A DNA stretch of 63,921 nucleotides from Alphaproteobacteria bacterium. Its GTDB lineage: Bacteria > Pseudomonadota > Alphaproteobacteria > Rhizobiales > Xanthobacteraceae. This document shows, in pieces, positions 35,443 through 43,378 of this stretch. The translations under genes and the position numbers were made by a program. Numbering within the stretch: the stretch's first letter is position 1; the number at the start of each line of letters is the position of its first letter. Location: contig VAZV01000158.1 in assembly GCA_005884765.1 (NCBI GenBank), positions 1 through 63,921 on the forward strand, written 5' to 3'. The notes beneath the pieces were generated by a model. That model saw nothing but the letters and a program-made list of their open reading frames with translations. It made no database searches and was not told the DNA's origin.

Positions 35443-35891
35443 ACCCCCGTCGATGCGAGACGCACTGCATTTTCGATGCGCTGGTAACAGCCGCAGCGGC
35501 AGATGTTGCCGGACATCGCTTCAACTATCTGATCGTGGGACGGCTTTGGATTTTGTGTCAGCAACGCGGCCGCCTGCATGATTTGGCCGGCCTGGCAATA
35601 GCCGCATTGCGGGACGTTGAGTTGTCGCCAAGCCTTCTGAACCGGATGATCGCCAGCCGGGTGAAGGCCTTCGATGGTGGTGACCTCGCGGCCGACCACG
35701 TCGGACATCGAGGTGATGCAGGAGCGCGTGGCCTCCTTGTCGACCATGACGGTGCACGCACCGCACAGCGCCTCGCCGCAGCCATACTTGGTCCCGGTCA
35801 GGCCCACCTCATCACGGAGAAACCAAAGTAGTGGAAGATCTGGGTCGCCATCCCAATTCTGTTCTTGGCCGTTAATCTTCACTTTGATCAT
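35439..35891 (-). CDS. [2Fe-2S] subunit of the aldehyde oxidoreductase (IorA-like)
   Basis: This is a 150-residue protein. The plant-type ferredoxin cluster uses C38, C43, C46 and C58 ([12 protein letters not shown]). The second cluster uses C96, C99, C131 and C133 (CGYCQAG and [11 protein letters not shown]). It passes electrons from the molybdenum subunit to an outside acceptor. It has no signal peptide and is probably exported by hitch-hiking on the Tat signal of its partner, as known for this family. First gene of a two-gene operon. Confidence 0.94.
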   Translation of the reverse strand: MIKVKINGQEQNWDGDPDLPLLWFLRDEVGLTGTKYGCGEALCGACTVMVDKEATRSCITSMSDVVGREVTTIEGLHPAGDHPVQKAWRQLNVPQCGYCQAGQIMQAAALLTQNPKPSHDQIVEAMSGNICRCGCYQRIENAVRLASTGV

Positions 35892-36349
35892 GATCGTCCC
35901 TCGCTCTTCTTAAGCTTCTGATGCCTGGTTCGGTGCAAGCCGGAACATACTTCCATTCGCCTGCATCAACCGCTTCACCTTCCTGCACGATCGAATCGCG
36001 TCAGGAAGGCTGACAGACCTCATTCCACGATCTGTTCGGTAGTCTAATTTTTGCGCACGCCTCCTGCTTCTATTCAGTTCTTGGTTGTTGTGCAGGCGGA
36101 CCCTCATAAGGCCGTGATGTTTACCAGAAATTGGCATGGAGCGGACTTCACAGACAGTTGTTTTCGTATTTTTTGTTTTTGTATTTTTCGTCTGTCGAAA
36201 GCGGGACGCGGTCTCCGGACGATGCTTCGCATCGCCGGGAGAACCACGAGGCCCCGGTGCCTTCTTTCGGCCTCATCCTTCGAGATGCGCGCAAGAGCGC
36301 GGACGAGGGGATAAACTGGTTCTGACGCAGCAAGCCTAATCCGGCGCTG
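35892..36349. other. Interval between the 2Fe-2S subunit and grpB-like genes
   Basis: No gene is supported. 36157-36192 is unusually T-rich (repeated TTTTTG and TATTTTT), unlike the GC-rich surroundings. The promoter of the aldehyde oxidoreductase operon must lie near 35900-36000. Confidence 0.45.
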
Positions 36350-36904
36350 CTATTCTCTTGCGTCCGCGCGCCATGCACGAGCCTTGGCTGTTGTCTGTTC
36401 GACGAAAGCGTCTTTTCCGTTTCGATAGGCTTCGATGTCGTCTTTTGACGAGGCAGCAAGGGCCCGCTTGATATCGGCGTAAGCGCGCGCTGCCTCGGGG
36501 TGTGCGCGAAGATAATCACGAAACACCAGAAGTGCCTCCCAACGAGGACAGAATGGCTCCATCAAATGCAGATGGTGGGTCCACGGTCCTGGAGGCCCCT
36601 TACGGAAGAACAACTCGCGAGGAAGCCATGACGCGTATTCCGGAATATGATTGTAGCCAAGTGCCTCAATCGGCTCGATGCATCGTTCCTTTGCCTCTTC
36701 AAGGCTCGGTACACCAACCAACAGGTCGATGATGGGCTTCGATGGGAGACCTGGAACGGCCGTGCTGCCTGCATGCTCAATGGCCAAAGCGAACGAGCCG
36801 AGAGCATCCTTGATCCTGGTGCGCTCCTGCTCGAACAAGCCCGGCCAGTTGGGGTCATAGTCGGAGACAACGATCGATCCTGCTCCGTATCTTTCCATGC
36901 CCAT
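36350..36904 (-). CDS. GrpB-family nucleotidyltransferase-fold protein
   Basis: This is a 184-residue protein of the GrpB (UPF0157) family: VSDYDPNWPGLFEQERTRI, then AIEHAGSTAVPGLPSKPIIDLLVGV with the nucleotidyltransferase-like HxGST and DxxVGV residues, and HHLHLMEP near residue 112. The family is sometimes fused to CoA-related enzymes; its own reaction is not established. It is a stand-alone gene. Confidence 0.88.
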   Translation of the reverse strand: MGMERYGAGSIVVSDYDPNWPGLFEQERTRIKDALGSFALAIEHAGSTAVPGLPSKPIIDLLVGVPSLEEAKERCIEPIEALGYNHIPEYASWLPRELFFRKGPPGPWTHHLHLMEPFCPRWEALLVFRDYLRAHPEAARAYADIKRALAASSKDDIEAYRNGKDAFVEQTTAKARAWRADARE

Positions 36905-37135
36905 CCCGTGATGGTCTTTTCATGGAATCGTATCACGAAGGTAAGCGACCAAGGCATCACTACTGGGTTATTCTGCCGCCGTGGTAAGTCCGCTTCGGGT
37001 AATCGCGTCACTCCGACCCTGCGCCGCTCGTCTCCGGTCTACGTCGAATGGCAGACATTCTCAGGATCGGCAGGCAGGTCCGAAGCGTGCCAGCGCGTCG
37101 CTCTTTTCGTGCCGGCTGCGGGCCGCTATTCCCGT

Positions 37136-37414
37136 TTAGACGCCGCGCCTGGATCGTTGTATCCGCCGCATCAGGGCAATGAGTTCGGCAACGAGCCAGG
37201 CCAGGACAAGCGGCAAGATCACGATACCTGCGACCGCATCCCAGTGCGCCACGAGGAAGACAGTAGTGCCTACGCACGCAGGGTCGGCCGAAAAAAAGCA
37301 GTAAAGTCTCCAAGCGGCGATCCAGGTTTCGTTCCAGGACAACAGCAGACCGCCCACAATCAACCAAACAACAGACGCCAACAGGCCGAAACGTTTCCAG
37401 CGTTTGATTTGCAT
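37136..37414 (-). CDS. Small hypothetical membrane protein
   Basis: This is a 92-residue protein with two clear hydrophobic helices (LLASVVWLIVGGLLLSW at about residues 10-26 and AGIVILPLVLAWLVAELIAL at about 62-81). The tail is strongly basic (MRRIQRSRRGV), so the C-terminus is likely cytoplasmic. The ATG at 37412-37414 was chosen because the residues before it do not look coded. No family is recognised; a similar two-helix plan is frequent in rhizobial genomes. Confidence 0.6.
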   Translation of the reverse strand: MQIKRWKRFGLLASVVWLIVGGLLLSWNETWIAAWRLYCFFSADPACVGTTVFLVAHWDAVAGIVILPLVLAWLVAELIALMRRIQRSRRGV

Positions 37415-37523
37415 TCTCTCGTTCCTGCCACTCACCCCGTGGTCGAGGACAAGCCGCCCAAGCAATGACTTAGGTGGGGTCAATCGCATCGGTTTAAAGC
37501 CCGGCGCGCAATTCCCGATATTT

Positions 37524-37571
37524 CCCCGATCGGCGGATATCCGAGACCGGCCCGACTAGTCCGTTTCGTGC
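37524..37571 (+). repeat. Direct repeat A beside the ABC binding-protein gene
   Basis: CCCCGATC, CGGA-ATC, CCCG-CT-GT and CCG-TTCGTGC recur in the same order at 38763-38811, with about 80% identity and one gap. The two copies flank the substrate-binding protein gene at 37594-38580. Confidence 0.55.
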
Positions 37572-37593
37572 CCACAAGCGGACGTCAGCCAGA

Positions 37594-38580
37594 TTATTCG
37601 ATCAACTCGTCGGCGCGCACCAACAGAGAAGGCGGTACGTCAAGGCCCAGTGCCTTCGCCGTTTTCAGGTTGACCGTCGTCAAGTATTTTGTCGGTGCCT
37701 GCACGGGAAGCTCGGCAGGCTTTGTGCCGCGAAGGATGCGATCGACATACATCGCTGCCTTCCTGGATTGATCTACGAGGTCCGTACTGTAGGACATCAG
37801 ACCGCCGGCGGTTACGTAGAATCGAAAAGGATAAACAGAGGGCAAGCGATACCTCTCTGCGAGCGCTATCACCATGTCGCGGTACAAGGTCGTCGTACCA
37901 CTCGGCAAGACCAGCAATCCCCGATCAGGACCGGCAAAAGCCGCGATTACGCGCTCGATATCTGCAGAGCTTTCGACAAGGCTGGGCACGAGCTCGATCG
38001 CAAGTGGCCCCGCTACGGCCTCTGCCGAGCGCGCGAAATATTCGTAGGGAGTTGTCTTCGGGTTTGCCAGCAGAGCCGCGCGCTTGAGGTTCGGCGCAAT
38101 CTCCTTGAGCATTGCAACCCACTTCCCGGCGATACCCTCTTCGTAGAGCAGCAGGCCGGTTAGATTGCCGCCGGGTCGCGCTAGGCTCGCGACGACGCCG
38201 GAACCGACCGGATCGGATACCTGGGCAAATACAATTGGAATGGTCCGGCTCTCGAGCCGAAGCACCGTGGCGATCGGCGTGGTATAGGCGAAGATGACAT
38301 CGGGTTGCAAGGCAACCAGCTCTTTTGCGAGCACCTCATATCGATCTGGCCTGTCAGCAGCGTAGCGCACGTGGACACGAAGGTTGCGGCTCTCGGACCA
38401 CCCGAGCCCTTGAAGTGTTTGCAGGAGCGCTTCGAGCTGTGCCTTGGTTTCTGCATCGTCCTCAGCGTTGTTCATCAACACGCCGACAAGTTGCATGCGA
38501 TCGGAGTTCTGGGCGCGCGCGGCAAGCGACCCTGCGGCAACTACTCCGCCCAATAGACCGATGAATTCGCGCCGCCTCAT
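37594..38580 (-). CDS. ABC transporter substrate-binding protein (TrpX-like family)
   Basis: This is a 328-residue periplasmic binding protein with a Tat-like export signal (MRRREFIGLLGGVVAAGSLA). The family pattern is seen in GLGWSESRNLRVHVRYAAD, IPIVFAQVSDPVGSGVVAS, LARPGGNLTG and the C-terminal LKTAKALGLDVPPSLLVRADE. Bradyrhizobium genomes carry many copies, commonly without neighbouring permease genes, as here. The ligand is unknown. A broken second copy lies at 39256-39360. Confidence 0.9.
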   Translation of the reverse strand: MRRREFIGLLGGVVAAGSLAARAQNSDRMQLVGVLMNNAEDDAETKAQLEALLQTLQGLGWSESRNLRVHVRYAADRPDRYEVLAKELVALQPDVIFAYTTPIATVLRLESRTIPIVFAQVSDPVGSGVVASLARPGGNLTGLLLYEEGIAGKWVAMLKEIAPNLKRAALLANPKTTPYEYFARSAEAVAGPLAIELVPSLVESSADIERVIAAFAGPDRGLLVLPSGTTTLYRDMVIALAERYRLPSVYPFRFYVTAGGLMSYSTDLVDQSRKAAMYVDRILRGTKPAELPVQAPTKYLTTVNLKTAKALGLDVPPSLLVRADELIE

Positions 38581-38903
38581 TGCTGCCCCTAGGTTCGGGC
38601 CGGTTTTTCTGAGCCTACAACAACCCCGAGGGAAGCCAAATACGCCGGAGCGGGTGACAAATGCGCGGCTAGGTCCAAAATGCGAAATACCCGGAAAGAG
38701 CAGATAATTTCCGCTCCGCCCCATTCGCGCGGTTTGATCCCTTGTCGGCGACTTCCGATCTGCCCCGATCAACGGACATCATCTGACCCGCCCGGCTGGT
38801 CCGGTTCGTGCAATGGCGTCCGTTTGCTCTTAAGCGCGCGCAGCCGGACTTGAACAAGCCGCCTGAGCTCGTTAATTTGCCTCTGTGGCAAGGAGGCCGA
38901 GGC
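38581..38903. other. Interval upstream of the ABC binding-protein gene
   Basis: No gene is seen. It contains direct repeat B (38763-38811, matching 37524-37571) and the likely promoters of the divergent binding-protein gene and the small secreted protein gene at 38904. Confidence 0.5.
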
Positions 38904-39188
38904 ATGAGGATATTGACCGCAGCGTGGGCTCTCGGAATGGCCCTGGTGCTGTGTGAGCAGGGGACGTTTAGTGGCGCAGCTCAAGCGCGAACAGCCAAGG
39001 TCGTTCGTGAACCACCACGGCAGAGGCTTGTCGTCACGCCCGTGGTAAGGCCTTACTGGGATTATTATATCGTTCCACGATATCGTTATCGCCCTGAGGA
39101 CGACCGGGTCGATTCATACGGCCCGCCCGTGGTGCCGGTGATACGCTATGGGAATCAAGAAGTGACGCTTCCGGCGTGGTTCTGGTAA
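38904..39188 (+). CDS. Small secreted protein of unknown function
   Basis: This is a 94-residue protein with a signal peptide (MRILTAAWALGMALVLCEQG, cleavage near AQARTA). The short mature part is rich in Pro, Tyr and Arg (PYWDYYIVPRYRYRPEDD) and ends in LPAWFW. AAGGAGG (38890-38896) is a strong ribosome-binding site 7 bases before the ATG, which supports real expression. I recognise no family; similar Tyr/Pro-rich exported peptides are frequent in Bradyrhizobium. Confidence 0.7.
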   Translation: MRILTAAWALGMALVLCEQGTFSGAAQARTAKVVREPPRQRLVVTPVVRPYWDYYIVPRYRYRPEDDRVDSYGPPVVPVIRYGNQEVTLPAWFW

Positions 39189-39255
39189 GGGCGCCGAGAC
39201 ACAACCCCGCACCGTGATGCTGGCGTTGTGGCGGAGAACCGCCACGTCGACAACA

Positions 39256-39360
39256 TCATTCAATCACCTTGTCGGCTAGCAATTGCAACTGATTGGAGAC
39301 GGTCAGTCCCAAGTCTCTGGCGGTCTTCAGATTGGTGACTAACTCGAACTTCTCGGGAAG
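39256..39360 (-). pseudogene. C-terminal remnant of a second ABC substrate-binding protein
   Basis: The frame reads LPEKFELVTNLKTARDLGLT and continues VSNQLQLLADKVIE before a stop. This is the characteristic C-terminus of the same binding-protein family as 37594-38580, which ends LKTAKALGLDVPPSLL-RADELIE. The rest of the gene is missing or shifted out of frame upstream of 39360. It marks a decayed paralogue. Confidence 0.72.
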
Positions 39361-39506
39361 TCGTAGATTGCGCTATGCCGAAATAGTTCGACGGCATCCA
39401 CGTTAGTCACGTTGCCGTCCTTTTATTGCGGCGAGCGCGACCGTCACTGCTGCCAATGGGCCGGTCCACGTAGGATCTTTGCGAGCCGGCCCGGCCGCAG
39501 GGATGA

Positions 39507-40409
39507 CTAGACGAGGACGCTGGGCTTCAGCAGGTCGGAGAGGCCGACCCGATGAAGCATCTCCGCGCGCAGGCGGTCGAGCACGGTGAAGCCGACGTTG
39601 GCGCCGTCTTCGGTCGGATCGTAGTGGATCCGGAACGGGCGCTTGCCGAAGGGCATGTCGACGACCTTGACGATCTCGTCGGCCACGCCGCTGGGCTCGG
39701 CGTCGTCGGGGACGATCGCGGCGAACGCCTTCAACACCTCTTCGCCGAAGCCCTTGTAGGGGCCGGCTTCATATTCCGCGACCCGCGCCTCGTCAGCCGG
39801 ACGCCCGGAATGCGCGAAGTGGTTCGTGCCCTTGGTGAACGCGCCCGGCACGACGATCGTCGTCTCGATGCCCCAGCGTGACAGCTCGCGCGCATAGAGG
39901 ACGGCCAGCGAGTCCATCGCCGCTTTGGCCGCGAAATAGGGCGCGAGATAGGGCGGCGTTCCGCCAGCGGAGCTGCTGCTCGAGATCCAGAGCAGCAGAC
40001 CCTGTTTCGCCGCGCGCATGTGCGGCAGGACGGCCCGGTTGACGCGTTGCGTGCCGAGCACGTTGACGTCGTACTGCACCGCGAATTGCTCGGGCAGGAA
40101 CGCCTCGGCAGGCCCAAACATCATGTGACCCGCATTGTGGACCAGCACGTCGATCTTGCCGCTCTCGGCCATGATCTTCTTGACCGCCACATCGATCGAC
40201 GGCTCGGATTGAACGTCGAGCTCGATCGCCCGCAGGTCGACGCCGTCGCGCTTCGAGGTCTCGGCCATCTCGGCCGCATTCTTGGCGTTGCGGCTAGCGA
40301 TGTCGCGCATCGAGGCGTAGACGGTGTTTCCGGCCTTGGCGAGCGCTTCGGCCGTCAGTCGGCCGAAGCCGCTGGAAGCGCCGGTGATGAGAATGATCTT
40401 CTTGCTCAT
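39507..40409 (-). CDS. SDR-family oxidoreductase
   Basis: This 300-residue classical-type short-chain dehydrogenase has TGASSGFGRLTAEAL at residues 9-23, NAGHMMFG near 92-99, ISSSSSAGGTPPYLA, and the catalytic YFAAK near residue 160. The length and VVPGAFTKGTNHF loop resemble SDRs acting on small carbonyls. It lies 48 bases downstream of a second SDR on the same strand, so the two are probably co-transcribed. A LysR regulator diverges from the pair. The substrate is unknown. Confidence 0.87.
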   Translation of the reverse strand: MSKKIILITGASSGFGRLTAEALAKAGNTVYASMRDIASRNAKNAAEMAETSKRDGVDLRAIELDVQSEPSIDVAVKKIMAESGKIDVLVHNAGHMMFGPAEAFLPEQFAVQYDVNVLGTQRVNRAVLPHMRAAKQGLLLWISSSSSAGGTPPYLAPYFAAKAAMDSLAVLYARELSRWGIETTIVVPGAFTKGTNHFAHSGRPADEARVAEYEAGPYKGFGEEVLKAFAAIVPDDAEPSGVADEIVKVVDMPFGKRPFRIHYDPTEDGANVGFTVLDRLRAEMLHRVGLSDLLKPSVLV

Positions 40410-40457
40410 GATGGAATCTCCATTGTCAGGGTGTTGAAGTTTGAAGGGGGATGCGGG

Positions 40458-41198
40458 TCAGATGATCCCGCCATTGGCGCGCAGCGTCTGGCCGTTGATC
40501 CAGGCGCCGTCCGGGCCTGCGAGGAAGGCCACCGCGTCGGCGATGTCCTGCGGCTGGCCGAGACGTTCCAGCGGCGCCAGCTTGGAGAGACGCTCGATCA
40601 CCTCCTGTGGCTTGCCGTCGAGGAAGAGCTTGGTCGCCGTCGGCCCGGGCGCGATGGCGTTGACCGTAATGTTCCTGCCGCGCAACTCCTTGGCGAGAAT
40701 GCTGGTCATGGCCTCGACCGCCGCCTTGGTGGCGGCATAGACGCCGTAGGTCGGCTGCAGCAGGCTGGTGACGCTAGAGGAAAAATTGACGATCCGGCCG
40801 CCGTCACGCAGGCGGCGGGCCGCTTCGCGCAGGGTATTGAACGTGCCCTTCAGATTGACCGCGATGTGGCGATCGAACAGCGCGTCACTGCTGTCAGCGA
40901 TGGTCGCCAGGTTCATGATGCCGGCATTGTTGATCAGCACGTCGACGCCGCCGAACGCGGTTTCAGCCGAGTCGAACATGCGCGCCACGGCGGCGACATC
41001 CGAGATGTCGGCCTGAGCCGCCACGGCCCGGCCGCCAGCGCTCTCGATCCTGGCGACCACCGCCGCCGCGGAAGCGCTGTTGCCGGCATAGTTCACCACC
41101 ACGGTGAAGCCGTCCTTCGCCAGCCGCTCGGCGACCGCGGCACCGATTCCGCCGGAGGCGCCGGTAACGATGGCAACTCGATTGGTTTGGTTGGTCAT
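40458..41198 (-). CDS. SDR-family oxidoreductase (FabG-like)
   Basis: This is a 246-residue short-chain dehydrogenase. TGASGGIGAAVAERL (residues 12-26), NNAGIM, NFSSSV and the active-site YAATK are present, as is the C-terminal GPDGAWINGQTLRANGGI typical of FabG-like enzymes. The ATG at 41196-41198 was chosen; the sequence before it has no family likeness. It is the first gene of a pair and lies opposite a LysR gene across a palindrome. Confidence 0.9.
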   Translation of the reverse strand: MTNQTNRVAIVTGASGGIGAAVAERLAKDGFTVVVNYAGNSASAAAVVARIESAGGRAVAAQADISDVAAVARMFDSAETAFGGVDVLINNAGIMNLATIADSSDALFDRHIAVNLKGTFNTLREAARRLRDGGRIVNFSSSVTSLLQPTYGVYAATKAAVEAMTSILAKELRGRNITVNAIAPGPTATKLFLDGKPQEVIERLSKLAPLERLGQPQDIADAVAFLAGPDGAWINGQTLRANGGII

Positions 41199-41283
41199 GA
41201 TCCGTCTCCTTGGGGTGGGGCACCGGTCATCGGCACCGGATGGAGACAACATGCCCATTCCCATGACGCGGATAATCATGCAT

Positions 41284-41306
41284 CTTTCGACAACATCATT
41301 CGAAAG
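41284..41306. promoter_or_regulatory. Putative LysR operator between the SDR pair and its regulator
   Basis: CTTTCGA (41284-41290) and TCGAAAG (41300-41306) form a perfect inverted repeat separated by 9 bases, ending 8 bases before the LysR start codon. It contains the T-N11-A arrangement of LysR sites. Confidence 0.65.
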
Positions 41307-41314
41307 TTCGAACA

Positions 41315-42217
41315 ATGGACCGTTTCGACGCCATGCGCGTCTTCGCCCGCATTGTGGAACGTCGCAGTTTCACCCAAGCCGCCGACGATCTTGGCCTGCC
41401 GCGATCCTCGGTAACCGATGCCGTGAAGGGACTGGAGGCGCGGTTGGGGGTACGGCTATTGCAGCGCACGACACGGCAGGTCAGTCCGACCCTGGATGGC
41501 GAGGCCTATTACCAGCGCTGCGTGAGCCTGATCGCGGACATGGAGGATGCGGAGGGCGCCTTCGTCGGCGCCAAGCCGTCGGGGTTGGTTCGTGTTGACG
41601 TCCACGGTACCCAGGCGCGCTATTTCCTGTTGCCGGGCCTGCCGCGCTTCCGGCAGCAATATCCCGACATCCGGCTGCACTTCAGCGAAGTCCACCAGCC
41701 GCTCGACATGATCCGCGAAGGCTTCGACTGCATCCTAAGAGCCGGTGAGCTGAGCGACAGTCCGCTGATCAAGCGCAGACTGGCGCTGCTCGAGAGGGGG
41801 ACCTTCGCCAGCCCTGATTATCTCAGCCGTTTCGGCATGCCGCGAACGCCCGACGATCTCGCAGGTCACGAGATGGTCGGATTCCTATCGCCCGACAGCG
41901 GCGACATCGTGCCGCTGGTCTTCGGCGCCGCCGGCAACGCGTACCAGCCGAAATTGCCGGCGATGGTGACGGTGACCGGTCCAGAGACCAACGTTGCGTG
42001 CGCCTGCATGGGCCTCGGGTTGATCCAGGTGCCGCGCTATCGTGTCGCTTCCGAGCTTGCCGGCGGCGCGCTGGTCGAGGTGCTGGCTGGCTTTCCGCCG
42101 TCGCCGCTGCCCGTCCACGTCCTCTACTCGCACACGCGGCAACTGTCGCCGCGCCTGCGAGTATTCATAGACTGGATGGCCGAGCGGTTCCGCGACCGAC
42201 ACTCGCCGACTGAATGA
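41315..42217 (+). CDS. LysR-family transcriptional regulator
   Basis: This is a 300-residue regulator. The N-terminal helix-turn-helix is FDAMRVFARIVERRSFTQAA, DDLGLPRSSVTDAVKGLEAR. The effector domain starts near residue 90 (GLVRVDVHGTQARYFLLPGL, LHFSEVHQPLDMIREGFDCI). It belongs to the CrgA-like branch. It is divergent from the two SDR genes and probably controls them through the palindrome at 41284-41306. Confidence 0.92.
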   Translation: MDRFDAMRVFARIVERRSFTQAADDLGLPRSSVTDAVKGLEARLGVRLLQRTTRQVSPTLDGEAYYQRCVSLIADMEDAEGAFVGAKPSGLVRVDVHGTQARYFLLPGLPRFRQQYPDIRLHFSEVHQPLDMIREGFDCILRAGELSDSPLIKRRLALLERGTFASPDYLSRFGMPRTPDDLAGHEMVGFLSPDSGDIVPLVFGAAGNAYQPKLPAMVTVTGPETNVACACMGLGLIQVPRYRVASELAGGALVEVLAGFPPSPLPVHVLYSHTRQLSPRLRVFIDWMAERFRDRHSPTE

Positions 42218-42414
42218 CATGAGCCTGAGACCCGTGCCCGCTTTGTCGCCTGCCGCGACTGCCCGGCGAGGAACACATGCGTTGATTTTCAATTTTGCCT
42301 CGGTTGGGCGCCAGGCTCTACTGGATGGCCGCTTTGCGCGCCAGAAGCGGCCGTTCGGTCAGCGGCGCTTTTGACCCAGAGCCTACTCTCGACGATTGTA
42401 GTGCCGGGTTCATC

Positions 42415-43275
42415 TCAAATCGCCGGGCGAGACGGGCCCTGTGCAAGCGTCTGCAGAACCGCAGCCAGTGCCGCGGCTGCCTTGTCGGGGCGCGCCTTCT
42501 CGTAAATCGCAAACTCAAGGTCAGGAAGAGCCGGCAGCCCCTCTTCCACGCCGAGAATGCGCAAGCCCGCGATCAGGGCGCTGGCAGGAAGCGGGGTGAT
42601 GGCGAGGCCCGCAAGCGCTGCCGCGCGCACGCCCGTCAAACTCGGGCTGGTATAAATGATCTCCCAGGTCAGTTCGTTGTCGTTGAGCGCGGCGAGCGCC
42701 GCCTCGCGCGAAACGGATCGCTCGCGATACAGCGCCAGCGGCAGCGCCGCACCCGGAGCAAGATTGAATCCGTCAGCCGCAGCCCAGACCAGTGGCTCGC
42801 GCCACACCAGGCGCCCTTTGGAGGTTCCTAGCGGACGCTTCGCGAATACGATGTCGAGCCGCCCCGCATTGAGTTGCTCGATCAATTCCGCGCTGACGCC
42901 GATCTGTACCTCGAGCTTCACGCCCGGATGGAGCTTGGCGAAGCGGCCGAGCGCCGAAGGCAGCGAGCCGCCGGCGACCTCCTCAACCACGCCGAGCCGC
43001 GCCGTGCCAGACAGCCGAGGCGCCGCCAGGCGATGACGGGCCGCTTCCTCGAATTGCAACAGACGACGCGCGTCGCCCAGCAGCATCTCGCCATCGTCGG
43101 TCAGTGCGACACTACGCGTCGTCCGCCGGAACAGGGGCCGCTTGGTCTCAACTTCAAGCCGCTTGATCTGTTGGCTCACCGTCGACTGCGTCAGGTTGAG
43201 CCGCTCCGCGGCGCGGTGGAAACCGCCACAATCGGCGACGGCAACGAAGGTGCGCAATAGCTCGAAATCCAGCAT
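42415..43275 (-). CDS. LysR-family regulator of the malonate genes
   Basis: This is a 286-residue LysR protein with helix-turn-helix LDFELLRTFVAVADCGGFHR, AAERLNLTQSTVSQQIKRLE and a shorter effector domain. It is divergent from the mdcA-like gene over 103 bases. A palindrome lies only 3 bases before its own start codon, which points to autoregulation. Malonate operons in other bacteria carry a LysR activator (MdcR) in this arrangement; the same role is inferred here. Confidence 0.9.
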   Translation of the reverse strand: MLDFELLRTFVAVADCGGFHRAAERLNLTQSTVSQQIKRLEVETKRPLFRRTTRSVALTDDGEMLLGDARRLLQFEEAARHRLAAPRLSGTARLGVVEEVAGGSLPSALGRFAKLHPGVKLEVQIGVSAELIEQLNAGRLDIVFAKRPLGTSKGRLVWREPLVWAAADGFNLAPGAALPLALYRERSVSREAALAALNDNELTWEIIYTSPSLTGVRAAALAGLAITPLPASALIAGLRILGVEEGLPALPDLEFAIYEKARPDKAAAALAAVLQTLAQGPSRPAI

Positions 43276-43277
43276 CC

Positions 43278-43302
43278 GATTGATCCTTTTTTACGATCAA
43301 TC
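43278..43302. promoter_or_regulatory. Putative LysR operator of the malonate genes
   Basis: GATTGATC (43278-43285) and GATCAATC (43295-43302) form a perfect inverted repeat with a 9-base T-rich spacer, directly upstream of the LysR start and about 76 bases before mdcA. Confidence 0.68.
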
Positions 43303-43378
43303 ATATCATAAAATATCGCTTCTGTAATCAATGACGGCCGCCTACCTGTCGCTTCAAGGACAGCGAAGGAAACCCATC

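Noticed and set aside
36157..36192. T-rich stretch as a terminator
   Set aside because: No GC-rich stem precedes the T runs on either strand.
40020..41414. 464-codon plus-strand frame across the two SDR genes
   Set aside because: It crosses two gene boundaries on the other strand and the LysR promoter; no protein family resembles it.
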